The notes under the pieces are model-generated. The model saw nothing but the letters and a program-made list of their open reading frames with translations. It did not search any database and was not told where the DNA came from. A DNA stretch of 64,000 bases from CAYPJE01 sp964410945. GTDB taxonomy: Bacteria; Fidelibacterota; Marinisomatia; Marinisomatales; TCS56. Below are positions 61,786 through 64,000 of this stretch, one piece after another. Position 1 is the first letter of the stretch. Every line of letters starts with the position of its first letter. The stretch is taken from assembly GCA_964410945.1 (NCBI GenBank), contig CAYPJE010000003.1:74624-138623 (forward strand), in the 5' to 3' direction. The position numbers were made by a program, and so were the translations under genes.

Positions 61786-62928
61786 ATGAAAATACCGCAC
61801 TTGAAAACGATCATGCTTCTGATTGTAATGATTGGATTTATCGGCTGCAGCCACAAGCCGCCTGCGGTTCAATTTATTGTTGAAGTTCCATCCGGCACCG
61901 ATCAGGTGACAATTGTCGGGAACCATCCCAGCCTGGGTGAATGGGACGCCGCCCAGATCCGGCTGGAGCGAATCGATTCTCTGCATTTCAGTTATTTGGC
62001 TACTTTGGAGGTCGGTGATACCATAGAATACAAATTCACACAGGGCAGCTGGATTTCCGAAGCACTGGATGATTCCGGGCACATCCCTCCCAACTACAGC
62101 CTGACTGTTAAAAACGATACTTTGATCCGGCATACCATACCGGCCTGGCGGGATACCGGATATTCACCGGGCTGTGGGATAACCGGGACTGTGCGCTATC
62201 ACAGTATTTATTCCCCGCAACTAGCAAACGAACGAAATATAATTGTCTGGCTGCCGCCTTCCTACCGTGAAAATGAAAGTATCAGCTACCCGGTGCTCTA
62301 TATGCACGACGGACAGAATATAATCGATTCAAATACCGGATACCACGGAATGGAATGGCAGGTTGACGAGATTGCCACGACGCTGATTGATTCGGGCCTG
62401 ATCAGGGAGATCATTGTGGTTGGAATATATAATAATGCAGATCGTACTGCAGAATACTCCCCTGTCCACCGGGGTGAATTGTACAGTGACTTCCTGGTGA
62501 ATACTGTCAAACCACTGATTGATTCCACCTACCGCACTCTCACAGGACCGGAAAACACAGCCATCATGGGTTCATCCATGGGTGGTATCATTTCCTTCCA
62601 CCTGGCCTGGGAATACCCAAAAGTATTCGGGATGGCCGGGTGTCTGTCACCGGCCTTTATCGTTGATGAAGGGGAAATTGTTAAGCGGGTGGCCAACTAT
62701 ACCGGTCCAGCCAAACCGATCAAACTGTACATCGACAACGGTACCGTCGGCCTGGAAGCCCGGCTCCAGCCGGCTATTGATAATATGATGCCCTTGTTGG
62801 CGATCCACGGATTCAATGAATCCGGAAATTTAATTTATATGATTGCCGAAGGGGCGGAACATAACGAACCGGCCTGGGCCAAACGGATTCATGTTCCCCT
62901 GAAATTCTTCTTTGGGATTAATAATTGA
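61786..62928 (+). CDS. Lipoprotein esterase with N-terminal CBM20-like module
   Basis: A 380-residue lipoprotein from the ATG at 61786 (lipobox IGFIGC, Cys21). Residues about 27-120 form a starch-binding-like module (VQFIVEVPSGTDQVTIVGNHPSLGEWD). The remainder is an alpha/beta-hydrolase of the esterase D/Fes family: VLYMHDGQNIID, GIYNNADRTAEYSP, the nucleophile elbow AIMGSSMGGIISFHLA (GxSxG) and a late His (EGAEHNEPAW) with the catalytic triad complete. A surface esterase removing acyl groups from polysaccharide, or a siderophore hydrolase, is possible. It is not close to the operators, but its module would bind glucans. Confidence 0.83.
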   Translation: MKIPHLKTIMLLIVMIGFIGCSHKPPAVQFIVEVPSGTDQVTIVGNHPSLGEWDAAQIRLERIDSLHFSYLATLEVGDTIEYKFTQGSWISEALDDSGHIPPNYSLTVKNDTLIRHTIPAWRDTGYSPGCGITGTVRYHSIYSPQLANERNIIVWLPPSYRENESISYPVLYMHDGQNIIDSNTGYHGMEWQVDEIATTLIDSGLIREIIVVGIYNNADRTAEYSPVHRGELYSDFLVNTVKPLIDSTYRTLTGPENTAIMGSSMGGIISFHLAWEYPKVFGMAGCLSPAFIVDEGEIVKRVANYTGPAKPIKLYIDNGTVGLEARLQPAIDNMMPLLAIHGFNESGNLIYMIAEGAEHNEPAWAKRIHVPLKFFFGINN

Positions 62929-62994
62929 ATGGTTCCCTTACTACAAATATTTGATTAATTTCCGTGGCTCAAATTGAACAGTTCATAAACAATT

Positions 62995-63067
62995 GACTCC
63001 GTAGCTCAGTCGGTAGAGCAGTGGCCTTTTAAGCCATTGGCCGTGCGTTCGAGTCGCACCGGAGTCA
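62995..63067 (+). tRNA. tRNA-Lys (anticodon TTT)
   Basis: 73 nt with a 7-bp acceptor stem (GACTCCG at 62995-63001 with CGGAGTC at 63060-63066), a D arm with GCTC-GAGC, an anticodon loop CTTTTAA with TTT at 63028-63030, and a T arm with GTGCG-TTCGAGT-CGCAC. The discriminator base is A and no CCA is encoded. It reads UUU and should be a substrate of the MnmA encoded at 3567. Confidence 0.97.
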
Positions 63068-63079
63068 CTCCTCAATAAG

Positions 63080-63114
63080 CCCTGTTTTCCGTCGTGAAAG
63101 CAGGGTTTTCTTTT
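63080..63114 (+). terminator. Terminator after tRNA-Lys
   Basis: CCCTGTTTTC (63080-63089) pairs with GAAAGCAGGG (63096-63105) with one G-T pair and a 6-nt loop, then TTTTCTTTT. It lies 12 bp after the tRNA. Confidence 0.9.
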
Positions 63115-63264
63115 ACTATATCAACTTCGCCAGAATATGACAAAAAACGCATAGATGGACATAAATAGACAAAAAAATAGCACATTTATAGCACACTTTT
63201 TTGGAATGATCTTCGATTCCCAGTGATATAGAAAATAGCTCAAATTAAAGCTGAATTGGGATTA

Positions 63265-63360
63265 GGATTAGTTACTGAGTTTGGTGTAAAAGAAAGGCCC
63301 CGTCAGGAGCCTTTGAACATCTCATCTGAGTTTGGATTGGTTACCGAGTTTAGGATAAAA
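63265..63360. repeat. Direct repeat pair downstream of tRNA-Lys
   Basis: Two 27-bp copies (63265-63291 and 63334-63360) of the form GGATTRGTTACYGAGTTT...TAAAA agree at 22 of 27 positions, 69 bp apart. A third shorter CTGAGTTTGG lies between them. The gap from 63115 to 63363 contains no gene; apart from the repeats it holds the hairpin at 63293. Confidence 0.6.
63287..63314 (-). terminator. Minus-strand terminator between the repeats
   Basis: Reading leftward, AAAGGCTCC and GGGGCCTTT (63306-63314 with 63293-63301) form a 9-bp stem with one mismatch and a TGAC loop, followed by CTTTTA. It lies about 50 bp downstream of the sorting-domain gene that ends at 63364. Confidence 0.65.
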
Positions 63361-63363
63361 TTA

Positions 63364-63915
63364 CTATTTCAGCAATACCATCTTCCTAACTGCTGAATAA
63401 TTACCTGACTCAATCGTATAGAAATACATTCCAGCACTCACCAACTGCCCGGATGAATTCCTACCATTCCACTGGACTGATTTATATCCAGCTTGCTGGT
63501 CTTCATTTACCAGCTGAATAACTTGACGTCCAGTTATATCATGAATTGTCAACTTAACGTGAAAATCTTCTGGGATGTCATAGTTGATTGTAGTGATTGG
63601 ATTAAAGGGATTGGGATAATTCTGGTACAGGGCGAATTCAGCGGGAATGGCAATTAGCTCAATAACCTGTTTACCCTGGCTTACAACCTCCCAGTCTTTA
63701 TCCAGGAAGGTATAATGAACCGTTATGCTAGTATTCTCTCTGGATGTGGATTCCGTTGTAAATACTATTGGACTCTGTACTGCTGATTTCAGGTTGGCAT
63801 ATTCAACCAGCAATTCCCCGGCTGTCTGATCGTTATCCGCAAGCTGTATCCGTTCCAGGCTGTTGGGAACCGACTGGCATTCAACCTTTTCAATTTCATT
63901 TGTGTGTAGCGTCAA
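63364..63915 (-). pseudogene. C-terminal fragment of a sorting-domain secreted protein
   Basis: 183 residues are open from a TTG at 63915; an in-frame TAA lies 21 bp further upstream. There is no signal peptide. Residues 1-90 read as the end of a beta domain (ESTSRENTSITVHYTFLDKDWEV) and the rest is a complete sorting module: FALYQNYPNPFNPITTINYDI, LTIHDITGRQV, WNGRNSSGQLVSAGMYFY and KMVLLK. An exported protein cut short at its N-terminus is the simplest reading; the break falls where a possible mobile-element end begins. Probably not expressed as a functional protein. Confidence 0.75.
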
Positions 63916-63936
63916 AAACCTATGGACAAATATAGG
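63915..63936. repeat. Small hairpin next to the gene break
   Basis: ACCTAT and ATAGGT flank an 8-nt AT-rich loop (about 63918-63937). It lies between the truncated sorting-domain gene and the start of the next ORF, in what may be the end of an inserted element. Confidence 0.35.
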
Positions 63937-63988
63937 TTAAATGAAATGAGAGACTTTGGGCTTAATTTAAAAGAAAAAAGGAAGTGCT

Positions 63989-64000
63989 ATGAGCCCCAAG
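63989..64000 (+). CDS. Start of an ORF running off the right edge (possible transposase)
   Basis: An ATG at 63989 follows a ribosome site (AAAAAAGGAAG) by four bases and reads MSPK before the window ends. Openings of this type are common in IS3-family OrfA proteins, but four residues prove nothing. The element idea rests mainly on the truncated gene next to it. Confidence 0.3.

Noticed and set aside
62995..63067. tRNA-Lys 3' end as an attachment site of an integrated element
   Set aside because: No integrase and no second copy of the tRNA 3' end were found in the window.

Overview
The window looks like a chromosomal segment from an uncultured Gram-negative bacterium of the FCB (Fibrobacteres-Chlorobi-Bacteroidetes) side of the tree, most plausibly Marinisomatota/Marinimicrobia or a close relative such as KSB1 or Calditrichota. 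The signs are: several large secreted proteins ending in the same C-terminal sorting module (an NYPNPFNP-type motif, then an IYD(I/L)xG(R/Q)xV core and a final basic-hydrophobic KK-LLK tail), a TonB-dependent receptor with a carboxypeptidase-regulatory N-terminal domain, a PorV/PorQ-like outer-membrane protein, many lipoproteins, and frequent GTG/TTG starts with weak Shine-Dalgarno sequences. The phylum call is inference from gene style, not from a marker tree.

Layout. 1-2400: partial TPR lipoprotein, PfkB kinase, metallophosphoesterase. 2444-10460: a tightly packed plus-strand housekeeping operon (cysteine desulfurase, mnmA, a GlmU-like uridylyltransferase without acetyltransferase domain, a secreted protein, a LytR_C protein, rsfS, argS, MarC, a DUF5020-like protein, hemolysin III). 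10482-22590: accessory DNA, partly AT-rich, with a BNR-repeat secreted protein, a gene remnant, a type II toxin-antitoxin pair, an alkyltransferase-like protein, an MFS transporter, several uncharacterised proteins, a Qnr-like pentapeptide protein, a DUF922-like protein, a frameshifted DUF4062/ATPase gene and small DUF3795 and GIY-YIG genes. 22590-55630: a large alpha-glucan (starch/glycogen) island. 55667-62928: an uncharacterised modification locus (two TPR-SGNH hydrolases converging on carbamoyltransferase-SxtJ-DUF5989) and a lipoprotein esterase. 62995-64000: tRNA-Lys, a truncated sorting-domain gene and the possible edge of a mobile element.

The alpha-glucan island is the most coherent system. 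A TrmB-family regulator heads a minus-strand operon: small protein, GH57 glucanotransferase, glucan phosphorylase, glgA, glgC, SSS symporter and a secreted GH13. Divergent from it runs a plus-strand series: secreted GH13, SurA-like isomerase lipoprotein, TonB receptor, a 1.2-kDa-residue-class sorted surface protein and PorV/PorQ. A further divergent pair (GH13 lipoprotein plus CotH-kinase protein on one side, pullulanase-like lipoprotein on the other) and a multi-module glucan-binding surface protein complete it. I found three copies of one palindrome, GTAACTCA-N4-TGAGTTAC, in exactly the three control regions of these units (27426, 41902, 52876). At two of them it sits on or just downstream of the predicted transcription start. 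I propose it as the operator of the TrmB regulator. No SusD homologue is visible; the PorV-like protein and sorted surface proteins may fill that role.

Three genes appear frameshifted (near 13012, 21279 and 51621); these may be real decay or sequencing errors. No CRISPR array, rRNA or integrase was seen.
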